Origin: Cellvibrionaceae bacterium AOL6
GTDB lineage: Bacteria; Pseudomonadota; Gammaproteobacteria; Pseudomonadales; Cellvibrionaceae
NCBI GenBank assembly: GCA_003265435.1
Contig: NOXC01000004.1
Coordinates: 62,001 to 126,000 of the forward strand
Direction of reading: 5' to 3'
DNA length: 64,000 bases
In this document: piece by piece, positions 17,389 through 28,071 of the stretch
How the letters are laid out: every line of letters begins with the position of its first letter
How positions within the stretch are numbered: the first letter of the stretch is position 1
Made by a program: the position numbers and the translations under genes
Notes under the pieces: model-generated
Database searches by the model: none
What the model saw: only the letters and a program-made list of their open reading frames with translations
What the model was told of the DNA's origin: nothing

Positions 17389-17458
17389 ACGGTTAAATGT
17401 TATACATTCACAGGACATTCCCTTAAAATGCAGCGCTTTTTGATCGCAGAGACCCCCC

Positions 17459-19536
<2,078 letters not shown>

Positions 19537-19540
<4 letters not shown>

Positions 19541-21156
19541 TCGAAGGCCCGCTGATGGACGGCATGAACGTGGTCGGCACCCTGTTTGGCGACGGCAAGA
19601 TGTTCCTGCCGCAGGTCGTCAAGTCGGCGCGTGTTATGAAGCAGGCCGTGGCCTATCTTCAGCCCTATATCGAAGCGGAGAAAGACGAGGCGAGCAAGCC
19701 AAATGGGCGCGTCTTAATGGCCACTGTGAAAGGTGACGTGCACGATATCGGCAAGAACATCGTCGGTGTGGTGTTGGGCTGTAATAACTATGAAGTCATC
19801 GACCTCGGCGTGATGGTGGCTCCGGAAAAAATCCTGGAGACCGCGCGTGCAGAGAACGTCGACGTCATCGGCCTGAGCGGCTTGATCACGCCCTCCCTTG
19901 ACGAAATGGTGCACCTCGCCCGCGAAATGCAACGTGAAGATTTCCACATTCCGTTGCTGATTGGCGGCGCAACCACCTCCAAAGCGCATACGGCAGTGAA
20001 AATCGAGCCACAATATCAGAACGGCCCGGCCGTCTATGTCGCGGATGCCTCGCGTGCGGTCGGGGTCGTCAGCGCCCTGCTCTCTGAAGAGCAAAAGTAC
20101 AAGTTTCATGAAAATACGCGCGAAGAATACGCGAAAATCCGCGAACGCCGCGCCGGACGTTCAACCAAGCGCAGTGTCGTCAGCTATGACGCCGCCACTC
20201 AGGCCGCCCTGGAACTGGACTGGAGCGCCTATCAGCCGCCTGTGCCGCAATTTACCGGCACCAAAGTGCTGAACGACTATCCACTCGACACACTGCTGCC
20301 CTATATCGACTGGACGCCGTTTTTCATCAGCTGGGATCTCGCCGGAAAATACCCCGCCATCCTCGAAGACAAGGTCGTCGGCGAAGCAGCCACCACTTTG
20401 CTCAACGACGCCATGGCGCTGCTGAACAAGATCGTCGACGAAAAGCTATTGCAGGCGAATGGCGTGCTGGGCTTCTGGCCCGCCAACCGTATCGCCGCCG
20501 ACGATATCGAGGTCTATGACGACGAAGGTACACCGCTGGCAACCCTGCACCACATCCGCCAGCAAATGCAAAAAAATCCGAGCGATCCTGCATTGCGCTC
20601 ACTGGCCGATTTTATTGCGCCCACTGAGTCCGGCTTAACGGATTATGTTGGCGGCTTTGCGGTTACGGCCGGAATCGGCGCAGAGGCATTGGCCAATCAG
20701 TATGAAGCCGCAGGCGACGATTATTCCGCCATCATGGTAAAAGCCCTCGCCGACCGCCTCGCTGAGGCCTTTGCCGAGCACTTACATGAGCGTGTCCGCC
20801 GTGAATTCTGGGGTTATGCCGCCGACGAGCAACTCGATAACGACGCGCTGATCCGCGAGAAATACCGCGGTATTCGCCCAGCTCCAGGTTATCCGGCATG
20901 CCCGGACCACACAGAGAAGGCAACCCTTTTCAGCCTGCTCGACGCCACGCACAACACCGGAATTGAGCTCACCGAACACTTTGCGATGTTCCCTGCCGCT
21001 GCCGTCTCAGGCTGGTACTTTGCCCACCCGGAGTCGCGCTACTTTAATACCGGCAAGATCAGCCGCGATCAGGTCGCATCGCTTGCGAAACGTAAGGGCA
21101 TGACCAACGCGGAAATGGAGCGCTGGCTGCAGTCCATTCTCGATTACGACATCTAA
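19537..21156 (+). CDS. metH: methionine synthase MetH, cobalamin and reactivation domains
   Basis: Continuation of metH in another frame. It opens in the cap of the cobalamin module ([20 protein letters not shown]). It carries the B12 motif [20 protein letters not shown] (the His ligand) plus [13 protein letters not shown] and [17 protein letters not shown]. It ends with the AdoMet-dependent reactivation domain ([19 protein letters not shown] and [13 protein letters not shown]). The start codon here is in the middle of the protein, so it is not a natural start. The real junction lies 50-100 bases upstream and overlaps the previous fragment. Confidence 0.92.
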
Positions 21157-21170
21157 ACGAAGAGGCGCTT

Positions 21171-21395
21171 GTGGGAGACACACCCGATAACGAAAACACG
21201 CGCAACCAGAAACACTGGGTGGCAATCGTGTTGTCCACGCTTGCCGCCGCCTTCGGGGTGCAAAACCGCAATAACCTCGAGCGCGATTTCAGCAGCGACA
21301 GCCCCTGGCCCTACATCATCGCAGGTATTGTCTTTACCCTCGTCCTCGTCCTGATACTCGCCGCCATTGTCGCACTCGTCCTCAGCAACATATAG
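21171..21395 (+). CDS. DUF2970 small membrane protein
   Basis: A 74-residue protein whose pattern LAAAFGVQNRNNLERDF is the hallmark of DUF2970, followed by PWPYIIAGIVFTLVLVLILAAI as one membrane helix. The function of the family is unknown to me. The GTG start at 21171 has AGAGG 5 bases upstream. It begins 14 bases after the metH stop and is therefore probably in the metH transcript. A repeat palindrome starts right after its stop codon. Confidence 0.85.
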   Translation: MGDTPDNENTRNQKHWVAIVLSTLAAAFGVQNRNNLERDFSSDSPWPYIIAGIVFTLVLVLILAAIVALVLSNI

Positions 21396-21433
21396 ATGCA
21401 TGCATTGGGGTCTGACCCCATCGTATGCATTGG
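21396..21433. repeat. imperfect palindrome with TGGGGTCTGACCCCA core, copy 1
   Basis: The core TGGGGTC-T-GACCCCA is the same as in the copy at 31664-31698. Here the flanks (ATGCATGCAT on the left, TCGTATGCAT on the right) pair at about 7 of 10 positions. It begins at the base after the DUF2970 stop codon and lies between convergent genes, the usual place of REP-like elements. Confidence 0.6.
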
Positions 21434-21448
21434 TGAATTCGGGGTACA

Positions 21449-21484
21449 AAAAAAGCCGGACGCTTTTGGCGATCCGGCTTTTTT
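21449..21484. terminator. bidirectional rho-independent terminator
   Basis: AAAAAAGCCGGA (21449-21460) and TCCGGCTTTTTT (21473-21484) give a perfect 12-bp stem with a T tract in both directions. It separates the metH/DUF2970 transcript from the convergent small gene at 21557-21673. Confidence 0.9.
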
Positions 21485-21556
21485 GCGGTTCATCCTGACG
21501 TGTGTACAGCCGTATTTGTGCAGGCTCAGAAAGAACGAGAAGCAGTTGGGGAACGG

Positions 21557-21673
21557 TTATTGGCCGTTAATCCAAAAAATGCAGGTGGTGACAAAGATCA
21601 AGATAAGCGCAATTGCGGCTACTGCGTCGGCCAAACTATCTCCTTGCTCAGCCATTTGAATATCATCGTCCAT
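21557..21673 (-). CDS. 38-residue single-pass membrane protein
   Basis: A short frame: MDDDIQMAEQGDSLADAVAA, then IALILIFVTTCIFWINGQ. An acidic soluble head precedes one strongly hydrophobic helix (about residues 19-35). A perfect GGAGGT lies 5 bases upstream of the ATG, one of the best ribosome-binding sites in the window. It is divergent from cysI and has its own share of the 21674-22040 region for a promoter. I know no family for it. Coding potential rests on the ribosome-binding site, the clean membrane helix and the clean stop. Confidence 0.65.
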   Translation of the reverse strand: MDDDIQMAEQGDSLADAVAAIALILIFVTTCIFWINGQ

Positions 21674-22040
21674 CGTGTACCTCCAATCTCATTTATTTTT
21701 GTGTTTTTGACCGTTAGGTGTGCCCCGCTGGATGGCATGCTCAATCAGGGCTGCGATCAACACTCAGTCGTCGCTCGATTTATGCTGCCTAAGTATTATC
21801 AGTTTGACAAGTAACCGATATCATATATTGCAAATATATATATAAACGGAAGTTGCTTATAATTCCCTCTTAAGTTTCGCTTCAGACCGGCTTAAGCCCG
21901 CGCATAAGGGTGCTTCGACGCAAATGTTATTTTATAACACTCGTCGATTTTCCGCTTTTCCTGTATTCTTGCGCGTCCGCTTTAGGAGCCAGCGGCCTGC
22001 GGAGCGGCAACCAGTCACAACTTTAAGGTTTACCCTTTAA
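21674..22040. other. cysI upstream region
   Basis: No gene seen. It holds an AT-rich stretch (21810-21845), TTGACA at 21804-21809 without a good partner, TATAAT at 21858-21863 with no -35 box, and a perfect palindrome at 21925-21939. It must contain the cysI promoter and that of the small minus-strand gene. Confidence 0.5.
21925..21939 (+). promoter_or_regulatory. palindrome upstream of cysI, candidate LysR-type (CysB?) site
   Basis: TGTTAT-TTT-ATAACA is a perfect inverted repeat with the T-N11-A form of LysR-family sites. A possible -10 (TATTCT, 21964-21969) lies downstream with no -35, which puts the palindrome about 44 bases before the predicted start, a position fit for an activator. CysB control is an inference from the gene's role. 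Confidence 0.4.
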
Positions 22041-23705
22041 ATGTACGTTTACGACGAATACGACCACAAGATCATCCAGGAACGCGTTGCGCAATTCAGA
22101 CGGCAAACCGATCGTTACTTGGATGGCAAGTTGCGAGAAGAAGAGTTTCTGCCACTTCGCCTTCAGAATGGACTTTATGTTCAACGCCTGGCGCCGATGC
22201 TGCGTATCGCTGTGCCCTACGGCATGCTGAACGCCACCCAGCTCAGAAAGCTGGCCAGCATCACCCGCGACTACGACAAGGGCTATTGCCACTTTACCAC
22301 CCGTCAGAACATTCAGTTGAACTGGCCCGCGCTAGAGCAGGTGCCTGACATCCTGGCGGAACTGGCTGAAGTTGAAATGCATGCTGTGCAGACCAGCGGA
22401 AACTGCATCCGTAACGTCACAACGGATCAGTTCGCCGGTGTCGCCACCGATGAAGTGGTCGACCCCCGCCCCTACTGTGAAATCATTCGTCAGTGGTCCA
22501 CCTTTCACCCTGAATTTGCTTTCTTACCGCGCAAGTTCAAAATCGCCGTTTCCGGCACCGAAGAAGATCGTGCGGCTATTTACTTCCACGACATCGGTTT
22601 GCAGCTCGTCAAGAACGACCGCGACGAAGTGGGCTTTAAGGTCATCGTCGGTGGCGGCCTCGGACGTACGCCCGTGATCGGCAGTGTCATCCGCGACTTT
22701 TTGCCTGAAAAAGACATCCTGACCTACCTCGAGTCCATCCTGCGGGTGTACAACCTGCTTGGTCGCCGAGACAACAAGTACAAAGCGCGTATTAAAATCC
22801 TAGTGAAATCCCTCGGCCCGGACGTCTTCGCGGATCACGTCGAGCAAGAATGGGAAAAGATGCGAGACACGCAAAGCCTGCTGACCGATAAAGAGCTGAC
22901 ACGAGCCAAGGGCTATTTCACCAGCCCCGACTACGAAACACTCGACGACGCGGCACTGGCGATTGAACTGAACACCAAAGCCAGCGAAAACAAAGCCTTT
23001 GGCCGCTGGCTGGAACGCAACGTCGTAGCGCATCGCCAACCTGGCTACCGCGCCGTCACGCTGTCGCTCAAGCCCGTAGGCGTGCCCCCGGGCGATGTCA
23101 GTGACCAGCAGTTGGAGCGTATTGCCGATCTGGCCGAGCAGTTCTCGTTCGGTGAAGTCCGCACGACGCACGAACAAAATATTGTTCTAGGCGATGTTCG
23201 CGTCGATACGTTGTATGCGCTGTGGCAAGAACTGAAATCCGCTGGTTTCGCCACACCCAATATCGGCACGCTGACCGACATGATCTGCTGCCCCGGCGGC
23301 GACTACTGCTCGCTCGCGAACGCGAAATCCATTCCGATTGCCGAAGACATTCAGCGTGAGTTTGATGATCTCGATTATCTGTACGACCTCGGCGAACTCG
23401 ACCTGAACATTTCCGGCTGTATGAACGCGTGTGGTCATCACCATATCGGCCACATTGGGATTCTCGGTGTCGACAAGCGCGGAGAAGAGTTCTATCAGGT
23501 GCAGCTCGGCGGTAGCCAGCGCTACGACGCCAAACTGGCGCGTGTATTGGGCCCCGCGTTCTCTCGAGAAGAAGTACGCCACGTTGTGCGCGAACTCGTA
23601 GAAACTTACGTTGAACGTCGCGTTGAGGGTGAGACCTTCCTCCAGACCTACGAACGCATCGGAATTGAGCCATTTAAGGAGCGCGTGTATGCCCCAGTTA
23701 ATTAA
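22041..23705 (+). CDS. cysI: assimilatory sulfite reductase hemoprotein (CysI type)
   Basis: Siroheme/4Fe-4S enzyme of the nitrite/sulfite reductase family, reducing sulfite to sulfide. The 554-residue protein opens MYVYDEYDHKIIQERVAQFR, like the Pseudomonas CysI. It contains the repeat signatures NGLYVQRLAPMLRIAVPYG and HFTTRQNIQLNW, and the cluster cysteines in CCPGGDYCSLA and NISGCMNACGHHHIGHIGI. The electron donor is not encoded next to it. The following DUF934 gene overlaps its end by 17 bases, a link seen in Pseudomonas. Confidence 0.95.
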   Translation: MYVYDEYDHKIIQERVAQFRRQTDRYLDGKLREEEFLPLRLQNGLYVQRLAPMLRIAVPYGMLNATQLRKLASITRDYDKGYCHFTTRQNIQLNWPALEQVPDILAELAEVEMHAVQTSGNCIRNVTTDQFAGVATDEVVDPRPYCEIIRQWSTFHPEFAFLPRKFKIAVSGTEEDRAAIYFHDIGLQLVKNDRDEVGFKVIVGGGLGRTPVIGSVIRDFLPEKDILTYLESILRVYNLLGRRDNKYKARIKILVKSLGPDVFADHVEQEWEKMRDTQSLLTDKELTRAKGYFTSPDYETLDDAALAIELNTKASENKAFGRWLERNVVAHRQPGYRAVTLSLKPVGVPPGDVSDQQLERIADLAEQFSFGEVRTTHEQNIVLGDVRVDTLYALWQELKSAGFATPNIGTLTDMICCPGGDYCSLANAKSIPIAEDIQREFDDLDYLYDLGELDLNISGCMNACGHHHIGHIGILGVDKRGEEFYQVQLGGSQRYDAKLARVLGPAFSREEVRHVVRELVETYVERRVEGETFLQTYERIGIEPFKERVYAPVN

Positions 23706-24183
23706 AACCAACGGCGTCAGCCCCGACACATGGCAACTCCTGGAAGCCGACGCGGCCCCGAATGATGCCGCATTGGTTCGGGACAATACCCTCTTGCCCC
23801 TGCAGAGTTATCTCGACCTCGCGAGTGAACTCAAAGAGCGTGCCGTCGGTGTCTGGCTCGCCAGCGACGAGGATGTCTACGCGCTGCAAGCATTGATTGA
23901 GCAAGTCCCTGTCGTCGCCTGTCGATTCGCCTCGTTCATGGATGGTCGCGGGTTCTCGCAGGCAAGAATTTTGCGGGAGCACCTGGATTATGAGGGCGAG
24001 ATACGCGCATGCGGGTACTTCATTCAAGACCAGTTGTTCTACCTGCACCGCTGTGGCTTTGATGCCTTCGTGGTAGAGGACGACGCCGACATAGAATCCA
24101 TGGTCGAAAGTCTTCGCGACTTCAGCGACAGCTATCAAGCGGCCTGCGATAACCCGGCCCCCCTCTTCCGCCGTCGCGCGTAA
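23689..24183 (+). CDS. DUF934 protein, sulfite reductase partner
   Basis: A 164-residue protein with the DUF934 pattern: VWLASDEDVYALQ, VACRFASFMDGRGFSQARIL and the C-terminal CGYFIQDQLFYLHRCGFDAF. DUF934 genes follow cysI in many proteobacteria and are presumed to take part in sulfite reduction; the mechanism is not established. ATG at 23689 has AGGAG about 8 bases upstream and lies inside the last codons of cysI, showing coupled translation. The longer in-frame start at 23611 lies deep inside cysI and is unlikely. Confidence 0.9.
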   Translation: MPQLIKTNGVSPDTWQLLEADAAPNDAALVRDNTLLPLQSYLDLASELKERAVGVWLASDEDVYALQALIEQVPVVACRFASFMDGRGFSQARILREHLDYEGEIRACGYFIQDQLFYLHRCGFDAFVVEDDADIESMVESLRDFSDSYQAACDNPAPLFRRRA

Positions 24184-24293
24184 TCCGCCACTCGCCGCGC
24201 GCGTATCGCTTCTCTCGTCTGGGCCGGCTCTCTCGGCCCAGACTCTGAACAGATTCTTGTGCGAGCCCCGTCTGCGCCATTTATACTGGGATT

Positions 24294-25460
24294 ATGGAAA
24301 CCCATCTGTTCGACACCTTCTTTCTTGTTTTTTGTAGCGCTGCCGCTGCCGCGACGGCTGCTTTGTTCACGCGTCAACCGCTGCTGATCGCCTATATTGG
24401 GATGGGTGTGCTGTTTGGACCGCATGCGCTCGGGCTGATTGATCAGGTCGATGCCGTTGCCGAAATGTCCCACATCGGGATTATTTTCCTATTATTTTTA
24501 CTCGGATTGGACATGCAGCCGAGCGCACTGTTTGCCGTACTTCGCAAAGCAACCAGTATTGCGCTGATCAGCTGTGCCGCGTTTGCACTAACCGGGTATG
24601 GCATTGCCGTGCTGTTTGGCTTCTCTCAAACCGAAGCCTTAATTTTTGCGATGGCCAGCATGTTTTCGAGCACGATTATCGGCATCAAATTGTTGCCGAC
24701 CACCGTTCTGCACCACCGGCATACCGGTGAGATGATGGTGGGTTTGCTGCTCATTCAGGACTTTATCGCCATTTTCTGTTTGCTGGTGCTGCTTTGCGGC
24801 TCAAGCAGTCACTTTGAATTCAAGCCCTTATTACTCGCGCTGATCGCCCTGCCCGCGCTGGCCGGCATGGCTCTGGTCACCGTACGCTACGTGCTATTAC
24901 CACTGCTGATGCGTTTCGACCGCTTCCACGAATATGTGTTTCTGGTCGCGATTGGCTGGTGCTTGAGCCTCGCGTTTATTGCCGAGCACTGCTACCTATC
25001 CGCAGAGATTGGTGCTTTTATTGCCGGTATTACTTTAGCAACCAGCCCGATTTCCCAATATATCGCACTGAGCCTCAAGCCCTTGCGTGACTTCTTCTTG
25101 ATCTTGTTTTTCTTCGCCCTCGGCGCACAACTCAATATCGCTTTACTCGGCGACGTTATACTCGCCGCGCTGGTGTTCGCTGTCGCCATGCTAGTGCTAA
25201 AGCCATTGGTGTTTTACGCACTACTGCGCCGACAAAGCGAGCGCCGGGCACTCGCCTGGGACATGGGCTTCCGTCTGGGTCAGATTAGTGAGTTTTCTTT
25301 GCTGATCGCCCTGCTTGCAGTACAGCAGGGCTTATTAGGAGAGCGGGCTTCGGTAGTGATACAGACGGCGGCGATCATGACCTTTTTGGTCTCGAGCTAC
25401 ATCGTGATACTCAAGTTTCCCAATCCAATCGCGATTGACCCCAAGTTGCGCCGGGACTGA
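24294..25460 (+). CDS. CPA2-type cation:proton antiporter, membrane domain only
   Basis: A 388-residue polytopic protein with about 11-12 membrane helices of the Na+/H+ exchanger fold (KefB/YbaL branch). Signatures are LIAYIGMGVLFGPHALG, IGIIFLLFLLGLDMQPSAL, and the unwound-helix region EIGAFIAGITLATSPISQYI. It ends soon after the last helix, so the TrkA-N nucleotide-binding domain of full KefB proteins is absent. The transported ion cannot be told from sequence. It appears to be monocistronic; a TATACT box lies just upstream of the start. Confidence 0.85.
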   Translation: METHLFDTFFLVFCSAAAAATAALFTRQPLLIAYIGMGVLFGPHALGLIDQVDAVAEMSHIGIIFLLFLLGLDMQPSALFAVLRKATSIALISCAAFALTGYGIAVLFGFSQTEALIFAMASMFSSTIIGIKLLPTTVLHHRHTGEMMVGLLLIQDFIAIFCLLVLLCGSSSHFEFKPLLLALIALPALAGMALVTVRYVLLPLLMRFDRFHEYVFLVAIGWCLSLAFIAEHCYLSAEIGAFIAGITLATSPISQYIALSLKPLRDFFLILFFFALGAQLNIALLGDVILAALVFAVAMLVLKPLVFYALLRRQSERRALAWDMGFRLGQISEFSLLIALLAVQQGLLGERASVVIQTAAIMTFLVSSYIVILKFPNPIAIDPKLRRD

Positions 25461-25508
25461 TTCCCAGCTGCGTTCAATGCTCCGCTGGTTGTAGATAGCG
25501 CGCGGAGT

Positions 25509-26567
25509 TTAAGCCATGTAGCGCGTAGAGAGCTTGCTCAGCGTGCGTTCAATAGCACGCTCAACGCCCGCTGCGACGCTGATTCCCATGCGTTCAGCCA
25601 AGGTGGTTTTGTGGCTGATACTCACCAGAAACACATCCGCTGACTTGCTCTTTTCAAACAGATATTCATCGGAGGTTTTAATCTCGTCGATCAGCTGTCT
25701 CTCCAGCGCACGTCGACCAAACCAGACCTCGCCTGTCGCCACATCACTGACATTCACAATACTTCGGTTTTCAGCGACATAGTCCTTGAATAACTGATGC
25801 GTATCCTCAAGCTCCTCGACAAATTTTTCACGACCTTTTTCAGTGTTCTCACCAAACATCGTCAACGTTCGCTTGTGTTCACCCGCCGTGTAGAGCTCAT
25901 AGTCAATATTGCTCTTTTTCAGTAGACGGTGGAAGTTAGGTATCTGCGCCACCACACCAATCGAACCGAGAATCGCAAACGGCGCCGCCAGAATCTGATT
26001 CGCTACGCAGGCCATCATATAGCCCCCAGAAGCGGCTACCTTATCAACACATACAGTAAGAGGCACGCCCGCCTGACGGATACGCGAAAGCTGACTCGCA
26101 GCCAAACCGTAGCTATGCACCATGCCGCCACCACTCTCAAGACGCAGAACGACCTCGTCCTCTGGGGTGGCTTCCGTGAGTATCGCTGTAACAACATCGC
26201 GCAGCTGATCCACATCGGAGGCTTTGATGTCACCATCGAAATCGGTGACGAAAACACGGCTTTTCGCCGATACCGGAGAAGCCTCGTCTTTTTTCGCTGC
26301 TTTCTTGGCGGCCTTTTTCTCAGCTTTCTGCTTTTTTTGCTCGGCTTTTTTGGCTAACTTCCGCTGCTGCTCGTCGAGCACGGCATCACGTAGAGTGTGC
26401 TGAAATTCGTCGAATCGGCCGTTGAGTTTTTCAACTTCAATCTGAGGTTGATCGTTTTTTTGTTTACGAGACGCGGCAGAAAAAATAAGCGCAGCGCCGA
26501 TGGCGACCGCCACGAGTACAGTCAGCGTTTTTGCAATGAATAAGCCGTAGGCGCTGAGAAATTCCAA
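25509..26567 (-). CDS. sohB: inner-membrane protease SohB
   Basis: Signal-peptide-peptidase-A family (S49) protease, 352 residues, near E. coli SohB (349). One membrane helix at residues 8-29 is followed by a Lys/Ala-rich linker (about 65-95: KKAEQKKQKAEKKAAKKAAKK-like), then the S49 domain: VFVTDFDGDIKASDVDQLRD, LRLESGGGMVHSYGLAASQL and the nucleophile region VDKVAASGGYMMACVANQI. The next gene (26598-27254) lies 30 bases upstream on the same strand, so they may share a transcript. Role: quality control of membrane or periplasmic proteins. Confidence 0.92.
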   Translation of the reverse strand: MEFLSAYGLFIAKTLTVLVAVAIGAALIFSAASRKQKNDQPQIEVEKLNGRFDEFQHTLRDAVLDEQQRKLAKKAEQKKQKAEKKAAKKAAKKDEASPVSAKSRVFVTDFDGDIKASDVDQLRDVVTAILTEATPEDEVVLRLESGGGMVHSYGLAASQLSRIRQAGVPLTVCVDKVAASGGYMMACVANQILAAPFAILGSIGVVAQIPNFHRLLKKSNIDYELYTAGEHKRTLTMFGENTEKGREKFVEELEDTHQLFKDYVAENRSIVNVSDVATGEVWFGRRALERQLIDEIKTSDEYLFEKSKSADVFLVSISHKTTLAERMGISVAAGVERAIERTLSKLSTRYMA

Positions 26568-26597
26568 AGGGGATGCTCCTGAATTCGATCAAAAAAA

Positions 26598-27254
26598 TTA
26601 GTGCCAGCGCTTAACAGCCGCGCGAGCAATTTCGTTGACGGGCTGCGCCGTCAAGCCATTGTGGCTCAAAGAGAGTTGGAAGGTCGCCTGATCGGCCATG
26701 GGCAGGAACGTGGCGCTACCGTATTGCGCATCAATACCTGGCACATAATCGCTATAGCGGTGCAAAACACCCCAAACATCGATCAGGTCACCGCCACCGT
26801 GTAACGCATAAACGGATCGCTCACGTTGGCGTTCGTCTTCCAATGAATAGTAGCGCCCGCTGATCCTATCCAACTTGTAACCGGGTTTGGCTCCGGCTGC
26901 AGCTAACGCACCAGTCCATCTGATCACTCGCGCGTCCACTTGCCACTGGTCGCCGCGAATCTCAAACTCTTGAGGAGACTGATTGATGTAGTAATCAATT
27001 TCGGCACGATAGTGTTGCTCATCGATTTTGGTGAAGCGCACAGACGCAATCGGCTGTTCTTCGAGCAGCTCATCGTAGCGGCTTAAATCGATTGCAAACA
27101 CCGCGACAGAAATGGCCAGCAACAGAAACACGATCCCGAGCGTTCCGCGCAGCCAGGCGAAAAACCAACCAAAGCGGGCAAGAAATTTTACCGCAAGAAA
27201 AAGTGAGAGGCCTCCCACTAGCAATGACACGACAATTAATGCAGCCAGATACAT
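26598..27254 (-). CDS. conserved membrane-anchored protein of unknown function
   Basis: A 218-residue protein with two N-terminal membrane helices (about residues 3-25 and 33-56) and a soluble domain with mixed strands (SVRFTKIDEQHYRAEIDYYI, FEIRGDQWQVDARVIRW). No catalytic motif is visible. Such proteins next to nudC and sohB are sometimes called 'multidrug transporter', but it is much too small for one. It lies 4 bases from nudC and 30 bases before sohB, all on the minus strand, so nudC, this gene and sohB are likely an operon. Confidence 0.8.
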   Translation of the reverse strand: MYLAALIVVSLLVGGLSLFLAVKFLARFGWFFAWLRGTLGIVFLLLAISVAVFAIDLSRYDELLEEQPIASVRFTKIDEQHYRAEIDYYINQSPQEFEIRGDQWQVDARVIRWTGALAAAGAKPGYKLDRISGRYYSLEDERQRERSVYALHGGGDLIDVWGVLHRYSDYVPGIDAQYGSATFLPMADQATFQLSLSHNGLTAQPVNEIARAAVKRWH

Positions 27255-27258
27255 GGCG

Positions 27259-28071
27259 CTACCCTAACTCCTCGATCACCTGTTGAATCAGCCGACCTGC
27301 TATCGTATGTGTCGGTGGCGTTTTTGGCAATTTTTGATAATGAAACCAGTGCGCTTCCAGGATTTCCTGGTTGTCGACCTGAATATTCCCGCTGCAGTGC
27401 TCGGCCTGGAAGCCCAACATGAGCTGCCCTGGAAACGGCCAGGCCTGCGAAAATTGATAACGCACGTTTCGCACCCGTAAGCCGACCTCTTCCCCAACTT
27501 CGCGGTGAAAGGCTTCCTCTGCCGTTTCGCCTGGCTCGATAAACCCTGCGATCGCACTGAACATGCCTTCTGGGTGACGTGCATTTCTTGCGAGCAAGAG
27601 CTCCTGCCCTCGAACAATCACGCCAATGACGCAGGGTGAGATTCTCGGATAGTAGACGCTGTCGCACGCGTTACAGTGCAAGGCGCGCTCAGTCTCGCTT
27701 AATCGCAGCGGCTTGCCACAACGTCCGCAAAACCGGTGCGAACGGAGCCAGCCCTGCAATTGCACCGCGCGGCTTGCCAACATTAATTCTGGAGCCTGCA
27801 GACGTGAGTAGCACTCGCGCATCGAAACCCATTCGCCATCCGGCGGGCTCGAATTTAATGCATCCGCATCCACTAACGCGATGTCACCGCCTTCGAATTC
27901 CGCAACACAAATCAAGGGCTGGCGGTTGCCGGAGAGCGTCAAGCCATCACTTGGCCAAAGGCAGCCCGCGTTTTCGCCATCAACGGAGAGCAAGATTTCA
28001 CGATCGCCACGCACGATGACGGCGGAAGTAAACGCTTCAGAAGCAAAAGCGCGTTCACCGATGCGGTACAT
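27259..28071 (-). CDS. nudC: NADH pyrophosphatase / NAD-cap RNA decapping hydrolase
   Basis: Nudix hydrolase that splits NADH and removes NAD caps from RNA. The 270-residue protein has a zinc ribbon CGRCGKPLRL...HCNACDSVYYPR, followed by the Nudix box GFIEPGETAEEAFHREVGEE. The NADH-specific motif SQAWPFPGQLMLGF lies downstream of it; the usual form is SQPWPFPxS, so one Pro is changed to Ala. The start at 28071 overlaps the stop codon of fimL, so the two are translationally coupled. The fimL-nudC order matches P. aeruginosa. Confidence 0.94.
   Translation of the reverse strand: MYRIGERAFASEAFTSAVIVRGDREILLSVDGENAGCLWPSDGLTLSGNRQPLICVAEFEGGDIALVDADALNSSPPDGEWVSMRECYSRLQAPELMLASRAVQLQGWLRSHRFCGRCGKPLRLSETERALHCNACDSVYYPRISPCVIGVIVRGQELLLARNARHPEGMFSAIAGFIEPGETAEEAFHREVGEEVGLRVRNVRYQFSQAWPFPGQLMLGFQAEHCSGNIQVDNQEILEAHWFHYQKLPKTPPTHTIAGRLIQQVIEELG

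Noticed and set aside
17299-17458. Cobalamin or SAH riboswitch before metH
   Set aside because: The gap is about 160 bases, partly used by the nfuA promoter, and shows no B12-box-like sequence or pseudoknot pattern.
21500-21814. 104-codon plus-strand open frame between the terminator and cysI
   Set aside because: No ribosome-binding site, unusual composition with no helix or domain pattern, and it overlaps the better-supported minus-strand 38-residue gene.
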